Positions 43,901-52,265 of a DNA stretch of 64,000 nt are shown piece after piece. Every line of letters begins with the position of its first letter. Positions within the stretch are counted from its first letter, which is position 1. This stretch comes from an uncultured Methylophaga sp. (GTDB lineage: Bacteria > Pseudomonadota > Gammaproteobacteria > Nitrosococcales > Methylophagaceae): the NCBI GenBank assembly GCA_913055695.1, contig CAJXKF010000001.1:142354-206353 (forward strand), in the 5' to 3' direction. Made by a program: the position numbers and the translations under genes. The notes beneath the pieces were generated by a model. That model had not been told where the DNA came from and ran no database searches. It saw nothing but the letters and a program-made list of their open reading frames with translations.

Positions 43901-45847
43901 CTAAAACTGCCAAGCAGCACTCAGGCGGACATCCCGGCCCGGCTCGTTGAAGCCTCTGACCTCGAACGCCGGTCTGAAATCAGCCACACTGGCATGAGCA
44001 CGATAATCCTTGTCAAAGACATTACGTACCGTCAACGCTATGCGAATATCCTCATTCGACGACGGAAGCCATTGGGCATAGAAGTCATGTACGCCAAAAC
44101 CGGGCTGGTCAACCTCACCCAGTGAGGTTTCAACATTATCACGGCCTTTAACGAACCGGGCATTCCAGCCGAAGCGCCATTGCGGGCCGTACTGATAATC
44201 AAGCGATGCAATCAAGGTATCACGCACTGTGTTAGCAATACCGTTATGGTCGTAGGCATTGGCTTCCATGCCATCTACTTCAGCATCGTTGTAATGATAA
44301 CTGACCCGGGCCATCAAACTGTCCCAGCGTTGCCCCACCTCAAGAATAAAGCCATCGGATTCAAGCTCGCCAATGTTCTCGAACACACGCGGACTACCGG
44401 CGGGATCAGCGATGACGTTGTCAATTTCACTCTGATAGGCTTTGGCAGATCCAAACCAGGTCAGCGATTCGTATGCAAATCCATACTCGACGTTTTGAGC
44501 ATCTTCAGGCTTCAGATCCGGTGAAAGTGTCCAAAAATCCAGTTTGAACGCATCCTGCGCCGATGGCCCCTTGAAAGCTTCGGCGTAAGAAGCAAAGGCG
44601 CTCCAGTTATCGGTGAAATCATAGTTAACACCAAGGTTATGACTGACTTCACTTTCATCGTAAGAAGTGCCGCCGAAATCATTATCCAGTTCATAATCGT
44701 CATAACGCAGGCCGGCGCTCAGCAACAAAGCATCAGTCAGCTGAATATCATCCTGAAAATAAACGCCTTTGACTTCTGACTCATCCTGATAAGCAGAAGT
44801 TGTGCCCTCAGCTTCAGTCTCATCTTCACGGTAATCCATACCATAAGTGACTTTGTGCATGCCGATGATTGAAGTATTTCTTAAATCAAAACCGACTGTG
44901 GTACCGGTGCCGTAATAAGGTCCAAAACGCCCGTTCTGGAACAATTCAGTTTCTGTGTTGTACAAGCTAAAGTTTACATCCAGATATGGGTTACCGATCG
45001 GATTTAACTCATAATTGAGTGTCACTGTTTCACGCTCAGTTTCAATCGGATAGAGTGGATTAAAATCTGCGACAGACCATTGTGGACGCTGAGTTCTGTC
45101 GCCTTCATCCTCACGTTTTTCATAACTCACGCGAATTGTCTGACTCTCACTAAGCTGGCCGACGACTTTGGCGAACAGATAATCCTGATCTGAGTTAGTC
45201 CCCAGTTGCTCATCACCATCGCCATCTTCATAGTTCTCAGCATCTGACTGGGTGTAAGACAACATCGCACTCCAGTTATCGGTCAAACGTCCGAACAGGC
45301 TGGTGTTGGTCTTGAAGCTGTCGGTATTACTGGAGAACAGACCCTTCACTAAAGCGCCGAAGTTTTTGCCCGGTTTCAGCATGTCTTCAGGGTCTTTAGT
45401 AATGAATTTGACTGAACCACCCAGTGCTCCCGGACCTGATAGTGCGTTACCGGCACCAGCATTGACTTCAACTCTTTTCAGCAATTCCGGCTCAATGCTG
45501 ATTCGACCGGCATGGTGGAATTGCCGAGTGGCTTGTTGGGCACCGTCAATGGTGATGTTGAGAAGCTGATCCTCGATACCGCGAATGTACAGCTTTTGCG
45601 CAAAGTCAGGCCCCCCCCCGATGGTGACTTCGGGGGACTGGCTGAACAGATCCTCCAAGTCTGTAGGCTGGAGTTTTTGGATCTGCTCAGCATCCACACT
45701 GTTGAGTTCGGGCGTAATCGTGTTACCGGTCACCTGAACCTTTTCCAACTGAACAGTTTCAGCCAGTGAGGACTGCGCAGTGATAGCTGACATCAGGGCA
45801 ATAGAGAGAACAGTCGGGCGACTGATGGAGTTCAAGTTCTTGCTCAC
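43901..45847 (-). CDS. TonB-dependent outer-membrane receptor (probably iron)
   Basis: 648 residues from a GTG at 45847, chosen because GAGG lies 5 nt upstream and because an earlier start would run through the Fur box. A signal peptide (to about SSLAE) is followed by TonB box-like VQLEKVQVTGN, a plug domain (about 30-150) and a 22-strand barrel ending ...RLSAAWQF with a terminal Phe. The Fur box and the adjacent PfeRS-like two-component genes suggest a ferric siderophore or haem substrate. A run of nine G within the plug coding sequence (VTIGGGPDF) is noted separately. Confidence 0.88.
   Translation of the reverse strand: MSKNLNSISRPTVLSIALMSAITAQSSLAETVQLEKVQVTGNTITPELNSVDAEQIQKLQPTDLEDLFSQSPEVTIGGGPDFAQKLYIRGIEDQLLNITIDGAQQATRQFHHAGRISIEPELLKRVEVNAGAGNALSGPGALGGSVKFITKDPEDMLKPGKNFGALVKGLFSSNTDSFKTNTSLFGRLTDNWSAMLSYTQSDAENYEDGDGDEQLGTNSDQDYLFAKVVGQLSESQTIRVSYEKREDEGDRTQRPQWSVADFNPLYPIETERETVTLNYELNPIGNPYLDVNFSLYNTETELFQNGRFGPYYGTGTTVGFDLRNTSIIGMHKVTYGMDYREDETEAEGTTSAYQDESEVKGVYFQDDIQLTDALLLSAGLRYDDYELDNDFGGTSYDESEVSHNLGVNYDFTDNWSAFASYAEAFKGPSAQDAFKLDFWTLSPDLKPEDAQNVEYGFAYESLTWFGSAKAYQSEIDNVIADPAGSPRVFENIGELESDGFILEVGQRWDSLMARVSYHYNDAEVDGMEANAYDHNGIANTVRDTLIASLDYQYGPQWRFGWNARFVKGRDNVETSLGEVDQPGFGVHDFYAQWLPSSNEDIRIALTVRNVFDKDYRAHASVADFRPAFEVRGFNEPGRDVRLSAAWQF
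45611..45619. repeat. Nine-base C/G homopolymer in the TonB receptor gene
   Basis: Nine consecutive C on the plus strand encode three glycines in the plug domain. Length change by slippage would shift the frame early in the gene. In this assembly the frame is open. Confidence 0.6.
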
Positions 45848-45856
45848 AACAACCTC

Positions 45857-45875
45857 GTTAATAATAATCATTATC
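45857..45875. promoter_or_regulatory. Fur box upstream of the TonB receptor
   Basis: The 19-bp window matches 17 of 19 positions of the classical Fur box (GATAATGATAATCATTATC). It lies 10 nt upstream of the GTG start. Iron-dependent repression is expected. Confidence 0.75.
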
Positions 45876-45957
45876 AAATAAAACAAGATCGCATTCTAAT
45901 AAGCAGTTATTTGAAATGGAAAGACTTTTACATTTGTTACACCATTGCGGCTCTGGG

Positions 45958-47307
45958 TTAATCCCTGGCAGGCGCTGGCAGTATAATCCTCATTCGCAAG
46001 CCTTTTGGGTCCAGATTATGAGCGCTCAACCTACCTCCTACTGCTTCCACCTGACGCTTGGCCAGTGATAGGCCAACACCAAAACCATCGTAGTGATGTC
46101 GGCTGCTCTGCCCGAGACGAAAAAACGGTTTAAAAATAGCTTGAAGATACTTTTCAGCGATTCCCGGTCCTTCATCATCTATATCGAGCTGATACTGTTC
46201 AGCCGTGCGACTCAATTTCACATTGACTGAACCGTCGATCGCGGTATGTATGAGGGCGTTACGAATAATATTTTCTATTGCATGTCCCAATGCACGAGCG
46301 CTGCTCTGGTAAAGAGGGGCATGCTCAGGAAGCTTGAGTTCGATGTGGTGACTGGGAAATTCAAAACGGGCATTGTCAACGATGCTGTCTACCAGATCGG
46401 TCAGGTCCAGATCATCGGTTCGCAACTCAGGCTGTTCACTCTCCAGCCAGGCAAAACTGAGTGTATCTTCTACCATCTGTCGCATTTGCTGGCACTCTTC
46501 ACGTATCCGCTGCAATGGTTCACAGTTGGGGGAATTTTGCTCAGCCCAGCTCAATGCCAGTTCAATCCTGGTCAGCGGCGTTCTGAGTTCATGTGATAGA
46601 TCTGACGTGAGATGACGCTGGCTGCGGATCAGCTTACCGATTCGTTCAGCCATGGCATCAAAGGTGTCAGCAAGCGCCGTGATTTCATCCTGACGCCCGC
46701 CAAGACTGCTTCTCAGCCGTACTTCGAAATCTCCCTGGCTGAACTGTTGCGTAGCACGCTCAAGTTGTCTCAAAGGTGACATCACATGGCGGTAAATAAC
46801 CATGCTGATAATCGTCATCAGCAACATAGGCAATGCAATTTGTAACAGCAGATTGGCTTGTTGCCAGTAAGTGCCAGGGCGCATACGCTGCGGCAAGGTA
46901 ATCAGGAAATGCGTCCGGCCATCATTGAAAATGATATCCATCACCGGATTGGTTTTGAAATAGAGATGGATTTTCCACTCGATACTTCGGCCCAGCCGGA
47001 AACGTTCTCTGAAATCTTGTGATAATTCGCTGCCTGCCAAAGTGCGAAGTTCTGGCTGAACCACAGCCACCCAGGTATCTTCCTTGTACCGAATTGTCTG
47101 CAGCCAGTCAGTCAGCCCTGCTTCATCACCAGCCATATACAATTGCTCTGCCCTGGCAGCATAGTCATATAAAGTTTTTTGATGTGCTTCATCAATAAAG
47201 CTCATCTGCTGTTCAGTTTTACTGACCAGTATGTGAATCAGCCAGAACAACAGCACGCTACCAGCGACGATAACGCCACTGAGCTTCCACAACAGGCGGC
47301 GTTTCAT
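45958..47307 (-). CDS. Sensor histidine kinase (PfeS-like)
   Basis: 449 residues. Two membrane helices (about 10-29 and 165-183) enclose a periplasmic sensor of about 130 residues. A HAMP linker, then the H box SDLSHELRTPLTR, N box ENIIRNALIH, and the ATP-lid motifs DEGPGIA and GFGVGLSLAKR follow. It overlaps the response regulator gene by 4 nt and lies upstream of the TonB receptor on the same strand. This order resembles pfeRSA of Pseudomonas, where the pair senses a periplasmic ferric siderophore. The ligand here is unknown. Confidence 0.88.
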   Translation of the reverse strand: MKRRLLWKLSGVIVAGSVLLFWLIHILVSKTEQQMSFIDEAHQKTLYDYAARAEQLYMAGDEAGLTDWLQTIRYKEDTWVAVVQPELRTLAGSELSQDFRERFRLGRSIEWKIHLYFKTNPVMDIIFNDGRTHFLITLPQRMRPGTYWQQANLLLQIALPMLLMTIISMVIYRHVMSPLRQLERATQQFSQGDFEVRLRSSLGGRQDEITALADTFDAMAERIGKLIRSQRHLTSDLSHELRTPLTRIELALSWAEQNSPNCEPLQRIREECQQMRQMVEDTLSFAWLESEQPELRTDDLDLTDLVDSIVDNARFEFPSHHIELKLPEHAPLYQSSARALGHAIENIIRNALIHTAIDGSVNVKLSRTAEQYQLDIDDEGPGIAEKYLQAIFKPFFRLGQSSRHHYDGFGVGLSLAKRQVEAVGGRLSAHNLDPKGLRMRIILPAPARD

Positions 47308-48005
47308 CGCAGCATATAACCGGTTCCGTGCACGGTCTGCAAGCTATCAGGTGGCATACCAGCGGCTGTGAGTTTGCGTCTGACCCGGCTCATATGCATA
47401 TCCAGACTGCGATCATAGCGGCTGAACTCACGCTCCAGTACCAGCCGGTATAAAGTCGGTTTGCTGAGAGTCTGGCTTGGGTGCTGCATCAATGTCCACA
47501 GCAGCTTGAACTGAATGGGGGTGAAGGTGAGCTGTTTTCCATTAAATATCACCTGCTGCCTGTTCTTATCTGCTTCCAGACCGCCTGTTCTCAATGTTGT
47601 TAAGTTCGGTCTGCTTATATCCTCCGGCTTTGAACGTCTCAATATCGCCTCGATACGCAATAAAAGCTCTGTCAGATTGAATGGTTTAGATAAATAGTCA
47701 TCGGCACCATTGCGAAAACCGGTGATCCGCTCCTCCTCAGCGCCATGGGCGGTGATCATCATGACCGGTGTTATCCTGCTTTGTCTCAATGTTTTCAGCA
47801 CGGCGTAACCGTTTTTGACCGGCAAAGCGACATCAAGCAAGATCAAATCAAAAGTCTCGCGCATGGCCATTAACAAACCCTGCTCGCCATCAAATGACTG
47901 ACTGACCTCGAAGCCTTCTGCATGCATCAATTGTTTTAGCTGCTCGTTCAATTTGATGTCATCCTCGACGATTAAAATACGTGCTTTTTTATCCGAATCG
48001 CTCAT
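47304..48005 (-). CDS. OmpR-family response regulator (PfeR-like)
   Basis: 233 residues. Receiver domain with acidic pocket VEDD, phospho-acceptor Asp58 in LILLDVALP, and the MITAHG and KPF switch residues. A winged-helix DNA-binding domain ends RKLTAAGMPPDSLQTVHGTGYML. It is the first gene of the regulator-kinase-receptor series. A 21-bp palindrome at 48021-48041 just upstream is a candidate operator. Confidence 0.9.
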   Translation of the reverse strand: MSDSDKKARILIVEDDIKLNEQLKQLMHAEGFEVSQSFDGEQGLLMAMRETFDLILLDVALPVKNGYAVLKTLRQSRITPVMMITAHGAEEERITGFRNGADDYLSKPFNLTELLLRIEAILRRSKPEDISRPNLTTLRTGGLEADKNRQQVIFNGKQLTFTPIQFKLLWTLMQHPSQTLSKPTLYRLVLEREFSRYDRSLDMHMSRVRRKLTAAGMPPDSLQTVHGTGYMLR

Positions 48006-48020
48006 CCCTGCCTCAAAATT

Positions 48021-48041
48021 AAATACGAATGATTAGTATTT
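48021..48041. promoter_or_regulatory. Palindrome upstream of the response regulator
   Basis: AAATAC-nAATnATTn-GTATTT, an inverted repeat of 21 bp, centred about 26 nt before the start codon. It shares the TAAT-ATT core with Fur sites but matches the full 19-bp consensus only partly (about 11 of 19). It could bind Fur or the response regulator. Confidence 0.4.
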
Positions 48042-48098
48042 ATAATAAAGCTTATTCAGGAAGAAATAAACTTTTGCAGGTCACTGACAGACGCACAT

Positions 48099-48134
48099 AA
48101 AAAAGCAGCTGAGCGGTCAAGCCACTCAGCTGCT
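48099..48134 (-). terminator. Terminator of the sigmaE operon
   Basis: Stem AGCAGCTGAG / CTCAGCTGCT with an 11-nt loop; on the minus strand it is followed by six T. It lies just after the mucD stop codon. Confidence 0.8.
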
Positions 48135-48156
48135 CTAAAGCGAGAGAAATTATTGT

Positions 48157-49587
48157 TTATTTTTCGATTTTGAGCGCCAGGAACTGCGATTGCCCTGAAC
48201 GTTGTACCAGAACCGGAATCGGCTTACCGACTGGCAGATCCTTAGCCACCTCAACAAAATGATGTGCATCTTTGATATCGATATTGTTCATGCTCAGAAT
48301 CACATCACCCGGACGAATACCGGCATTAATGGCTGGACCTTGCTCCACTTTCATCACCATCACACCACCTGATTCAACATCCAGTTTCTGACGTTGTTCC
48401 GGTCTGATTTCGGCTACTTCCATTGACAGTGCTTCAGCGACAAAACGGCCAGGTTTGCTACCGCTTGCGGCCAGTTCCTCATCTTCCGGGAGTTCTTCAA
48501 TAGTTACATCCAATGTCGTGCGCTCGTTATCACGCATCACCACGACATTGACCTCTTTACCGACTTTGGTTCGTCCAACGATCGGTGGCAAGTCAGAAGA
48601 AGTCTCTACCTCTTTTCCGTCAAACTGGAGAATAACATCGCCCGCCTTGAAGCCTGCTTTAGCGGCAGGACTATCTGACACCACGCGGGAAACCAGCGCA
48701 CCTTTGGGCTTGTTCAGACCAAATGATTCGGCCAGTTCACGAGTTACATCCTGGATCACAACGCCCAGCCAGCCGCGGCTAACATAGCCCTGGTCTTTAA
48801 TTTGGGCAACGACATTCATGACAGTGTCGATGGGGATGGCAAATGAGACGCCCATGAAACCACCGGTACGGCTGTAAATCTGCGAGTTAATGCCGATGAC
48901 TTCGCCATCCAGGTTAAACAGCGGGCCACCAGAGTTACCGGGATTGATGGCAACATCGGTCTGGATAAATGGCACGTAGCTGTCACTTGGCAAACTGCGG
49001 CCCAGTGCACTGACGATACCGGCAGTGGCAGAATAGTCAAAGCCAAATGGCGAGCCAATGGCCAGCACCCATTCACCAACCTGCAATTCGTTGGAGTCAC
49101 CCAGTTTGACGGCTTTGAGACCTGTCGCATCCACTTTCAGCAGCGCCACATCGCTACGCTCATCGCTGCCCAGCAGTTCAGCTTCAAGTTCTGTACGATC
49201 ACTGAAGCGAACGATAATTTCCTCTGCATCTCTGATGACGTGGTGGTTTGTCAGAATATAACCGTCAGAAGACAGAACGAAGCCTGAGCCGAGTGATTCG
49301 CTTTCTCTGGGTGAGGGCATACCACCGGGCGGCATGCCAGGCATTCCGTCAAAAAACTTCTTGAAAAACTCGTCAATACCGGAGCCCTCTGGGATTTCCA
49401 TACCCGGTGGCAACATAGAGCTTGCCGTTTGATCCACTTTATTCCGGGTACTGATATTCACGACAGCATCACCGTTATCAGCTACCAGTTCGGTGAAATC
49501 AGGCAAGGCACGAGCTTGCACATTGAAGCTCAGCATCAACCAAGCCGTCAGCATCATTAGCGCTGTCCAGGTTTTGGTATATCTCAT
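48157..49587 (-). CDS. mucD: Periplasmic serine protease DegP/MucD
   Basis: 476 residues with a signal peptide (to about QARA). The protease domain keeps the triad: His in LTNHHVIRDA, Asp in RSDVALLKV, Ser in NPGNSGGPLF. Two PDZ domains follow (about 270-365 and 385-470). It degrades or chaperones misfolded envelope proteins. As the last gene of the rpoE-mucA-mucB-rseC-mucD operon it fits the MucD role of limiting sigmaE activation. It overlaps rseC by 4 nt. Confidence 0.96.
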   Translation of the reverse strand: MRYTKTWTALMMLTAWLMLSFNVQARALPDFTELVADNGDAVVNISTRNKVDQTASSMLPPGMEIPEGSGIDEFFKKFFDGMPGMPPGGMPSPRESESLGSGFVLSSDGYILTNHHVIRDAEEIIVRFSDRTELEAELLGSDERSDVALLKVDATGLKAVKLGDSNELQVGEWVLAIGSPFGFDYSATAGIVSALGRSLPSDSYVPFIQTDVAINPGNSGGPLFNLDGEVIGINSQIYSRTGGFMGVSFAIPIDTVMNVVAQIKDQGYVSRGWLGVVIQDVTRELAESFGLNKPKGALVSRVVSDSPAAKAGFKAGDVILQFDGKEVETSSDLPPIVGRTKVGKEVNVVVMRDNERTTLDVTIEELPEDEELAASGSKPGRFVAEALSMEVAEIRPEQRQKLDVESGGVMVMKVEQGPAINAGIRPGDVILSMNNIDIKDAHHFVEVAKDLPVGKPIPVLVQRSGQSQFLALKIEK

Positions 49588-50009
49588 TGGTAATCCTCTA
49601 TTGTTTGAACACGGATGCCGGGATTATTATCAGTCATCTGGCGTTTGACCCAGAAAAAGCCGGCACACAGTCCTAGTAGACCAGCCAGGATTTGAGCCAG
49701 TTCCCCTGCTCCCATCATTCTTGTCAGCGCGGCAGCTGAAAACAGACCTATCAAGGGCAGCAGATACATCATTACAGCACCGTTGAGCAGCGCCTGCTCT
49801 GGAATCGATACCATGACCTGTTGCCCGATTTTGAGATCGAGATCGGTATTAACAGCCAGGCGTGAAAAACGCTGACCGACATGTCTGGCCAGCATGCCTG
49901 TACCACAGCCTTTTCTGGCCTGGCACTGACCACAGGTGGATTGACGCTCGGCTTCAACCCAGACCAGTCCGCCATCCCGGCTTATCACCGTGGCTTTTTG
50001 TTCAATCAT
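49584..50009 (-). CDS. rseC: SoxR-reducing/RseC family protein
   Basis: 141 residues. The N-terminal Cys cluster STCGQCQARKGCGTG (about 20-34), two membrane helices (about 78-95 and 102-120) and a short C-terminal tail are the RseC/MucC pattern. The family modulates sigmaE or reduces SoxR in other bacteria. Overlaps mucB and mucD by 4 nt, so translation is coupled. Confidence 0.92.
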   Translation of the reverse strand: MIEQKATVISRDGGLVWVEAERQSTCGQCQARKGCGTGMLARHVGQRFSRLAVNTDLDLKIGQQVMVSIPEQALLNGAVMMYLLPLIGLFSAAALTRMMGAGELAQILAGLLGLCAGFFWVKRQMTDNNPGIRVQTIEDYQ

Positions 50010-50992
50010 TGGCGGAGATCCGCGAAGGAAATACTGTTTCCGATTTTCTGCACGGTTTGCGCAGGCACCTCACCAACGACGGTGACAAAATGCGCGTTCA
50101 TGATAGTACCGAAGGCATTGATAGCACCGACATGAGAACCACCATGAAGATGACTGTGGCGGGCACGGATTTTTTCAATAAAGACGGACACAGAACTGAG
50201 TCCGTCGCTGTATACGCGCTGTTCGACATCGGCACCGTTATTGGCACGGAGCCGGGTCTGATAAGCCACTTGTGAGAAACCATCGGGCAACCAGGCAGGT
50301 TGCCATTTGTGTTGCTGACTCTGGCTCGCGGTGTTGAGTGGTTTCTCAGGTTCGCTCCGGTGCCAGGTCATTTCTTCGCCGGCCATTTGTGATTTGAATT
50401 TGTGCTCAGGGATATGCACATCTGTATTGATGGACGAGAAAGTGAAGGTTTCCAGTACCTCGCCATCGCTCCCCACCAATTCCGACTTGAGCAAAAGATG
50501 AGTGTCTGCATCTACCCAGAGACGATAGCCATAGCGGTAATCATCTACCGGAGTAATGACCAGTTCATGCGCTTTTCTACCGGCAATGCGGTCAGTTTCG
50601 CCCAGGTTGACATCGTAAAATGGCGTCGCCGAATTCAATCTCCTGGGTAGATCGCTGGGAAAGCCACGACCGAGTGGACGACGACTGACATTGACCTGCT
50701 TACCCTCCGGGTTAATACAGGTCACCATGTCATTGCTGCGAATCACTTCGCGAGCTGCGCCATTCAGTGAAATCAGGCGTTCAAGCTCACCGCGCGCATC
50801 GGCACGATGATAGATCCTGATCGACTGCATGTTTTTCCCGGACTGATAGGCGAAAACGCCTTCGTAGGTCAGCGTCTTGGCTGCCTCGGTCATGCGTTCC
50901 AGCATCTTCAGGGCCTGGTCGTCATCGGCGGCCGAGACCACAACCGGCAAACTGAGACTCAGGCCCAGCAGGACATGAAGCAGAAACCGCAT
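50006..50992 (-). CDS. mucB: Sigma-E factor regulatory protein MucB/RseB
   Basis: 328 residues with a signal peptide (to about VVSAAD). The N-terminal lipid-binding LolA-like domain (LERMTEAAKTLTYEGVFAYQSGKNMQSIRIYHR) and smaller C-terminal domain are present. In the periplasm it binds the anti-sigma factor and shields it from proteolysis until lipids or LPS intermediates bind. It lies 6 nt after mucA. Confidence 0.93.
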   Translation of the reverse strand: MRFLLHVLLGLSLSLPVVVSAADDDQALKMLERMTEAAKTLTYEGVFAYQSGKNMQSIRIYHRADARGELERLISLNGAAREVIRSNDMVTCINPEGKQVNVSRRPLGRGFPSDLPRRLNSATPFYDVNLGETDRIAGRKAHELVITPVDDYRYGYRLWVDADTHLLLKSELVGSDGEVLETFTFSSINTDVHIPEHKFKSQMAGEEMTWHRSEPEKPLNTASQSQQHKWQPAWLPDGFSQVAYQTRLRANNGADVEQRVYSDGLSSVSVFIEKIRARHSHLHGGSHVGAINAFGTIMNAHFVTVVGEVPAQTVQKIGNSISFADLRQ

Positions 50993-50998
50993 GACTAC

Positions 50999-51556
50999 CT
51001 ACTCCTCGCCGTAAGAAACGACACGGGCGTAGGAAAACAGGCCGGAGGCGCCGGCATACTCGTTGTGGTCAACCAGGTAATTGTTGAGGCGATCTTCAAC
51101 TTCCTGCTCACCGACGGTCCAGCGGTTAGGCGAGGCAATCGCCGCTGTTTGAGTCGGTACTGATCCAGCTTGCGCCAGCTCCGGAGTCACCGTGGTTTGT
51201 GGCTGATTCAGCACACCAACCACCGCTAGCGCACCGATTGAAGCGGCGGCAGCGAGACCGGCGGTCTGTTTCCAGAACCAGTCGGGCAGCGTGATAATGC
51301 TGGCCTTTTTACTGTGTTGCTGTTCTAATTGATGCACCGGCTCGTCGACCAGTGCGGCGCTGATGCGGGCAGTCAAATCGACAGGCTGGCTGCGATTGGT
51401 GTAACCCCGTAAAACATCACTCGAAAGTTGGTATCGTTGATAATCTGCTTTGGCATTGTCATCTGTGTTCATTAACGCCAGTAGCTCATCCAGCTCCTGC
51501 GAGTTCAGTTCACCATCGACAAATGCTGACAGTAATTCATGTTGCTTGGCTGTCAT
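50999..51556 (-). CDS. mucA: Anti-sigma-E factor MucA/RseA
   Basis: 185 residues. The cytoplasmic N-domain HELLSAFVDGELNSQELDELLAL (about 6-28) is the sigma-binding signature. One membrane helix (AAAASIGALAVVGVL, about 103-118) is followed by a periplasmic tail ending RVVSYGEE. It holds RpoE at the membrane and is destroyed by stepwise proteolysis under envelope stress. Overlaps rpoE by 4 nt. Confidence 0.93.
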   Translation of the reverse strand: MTAKQHELLSAFVDGELNSQELDELLALMNTDDNAKADYQRYQLSSDVLRGYTNRSQPVDLTARISAALVDEPVHQLEQQHSKKASIITLPDWFWKQTAGLAAAASIGALAVVGVLNQPQTTVTPELAQAGSVPTQTAAIASPNRWTVGEQEVEDRLNNYLVDHNEYAGASGLFSYARVVSYGEE

Positions 51557-52134
51557 TGTTGTTCCTCTCCACCCATCACTGCTTTGACCTGCTTATCTAT
51601 TGCCTCTCTGGCGCGAAAGATACGAGATCGTACTGTACCTATAGGACAATCCATTGCCTGCGCAATTTCCTCATAGCTCAGACCGTCAAACTCCCGCAGT
51701 TTGATGGCCGTTGCCGTGTCTTCAGGTAAGTCCTGAATCGCGTCATGAATTGCCTGCTGCAATTCATCACTCATGAGACTGTTTTCAGGTGTCTCAAATT
51801 CCTTCAATTCCGGTGCATCGTAATAAATTGTTGCATCCATGGCGTCCACGTCGGTTACCGGTGGCCGGCGCGACGCGGCTGTCAGGTAATTTTTCGAGGT
51901 ATTGATAGCAATGCGATACAACCATGTGTAAAAAGCACTATCTCCTCTAAATCCCGGCAGGGCGCGATAGGCTTTGATAAAAGCTTCCTGTGCGACATCC
52001 ATGGCTTCAACCGGATCATGCACAAAACCGGTGATGACATGGATAATCCGCTGCTGATATTTCATAATCAACAAGTCAAACGCTTTTTTATCCCCTGCCT
52101 GTACGCGTCGTACTAGCTCTTGATCTGCATTCAT
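51553..52134 (-). CDS. rpoE: RNA polymerase sigma factor RpoE/AlgU
   Basis: 193 residues of the ECF sigma family. Region 2 runs through LIMKYQQRIIHVITGFVHDPVEAMDVAQEAFIKAYRALPGF, and region 4 through DLPEDTATAIKLREFDGLSYEEIAQAMDCPIGTVRSRIFRAR. It directs envelope-stress genes. A matching promoter lies upstream, indicating autoregulation. It heads the operon and is divergent from nadB. Confidence 0.97.
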   Translation of the reverse strand: MNADQELVRRVQAGDKKAFDLLIMKYQQRIIHVITGFVHDPVEAMDVAQEAFIKAYRALPGFRGDSAFYTWLYRIAINTSKNYLTAASRRPPVTDVDAMDATIYYDAPELKEFETPENSLMSDELQQAIHDAIQDLPEDTATAIKLREFDGLSYEEIAQAMDCPIGTVRSRIFRAREAIDKQVKAVMGGEEQQ

Positions 52135-52187
52135 CCTATCTTCCGGCTATTATCGACACGCCAGTGTACACTTTTAAATCCAGCATC

Positions 52188-52215
52188 ATTGACCGTATCG
52201 ATTTAACTTTGTTCC
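52188..52215 (-). promoter_or_regulatory. SigmaE-type autoregulatory promoter of rpoE
   Basis: On the minus strand, GGAACAA (-35) and TCAAT (-10) are separated by 16 bp, close to the RpoE consensus GGAACTT-N16-TCnnA. It lies about 55 nt upstream of the rpoE start. Confidence 0.6.
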
Positions 52216-52265
52216 GTATTATGTGCAAAATAAAAATTCAGCCTATTGTACCTGTATAAAGCCCT

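Noticed and set aside
45848-45886. Upstream start for the TonB receptor (13 extra residues)
   Set aside because: It would translate through the Fur box and place hydrophobic residues before a normal signal peptide; the GTG at 45847 has a good ribosome-binding site.
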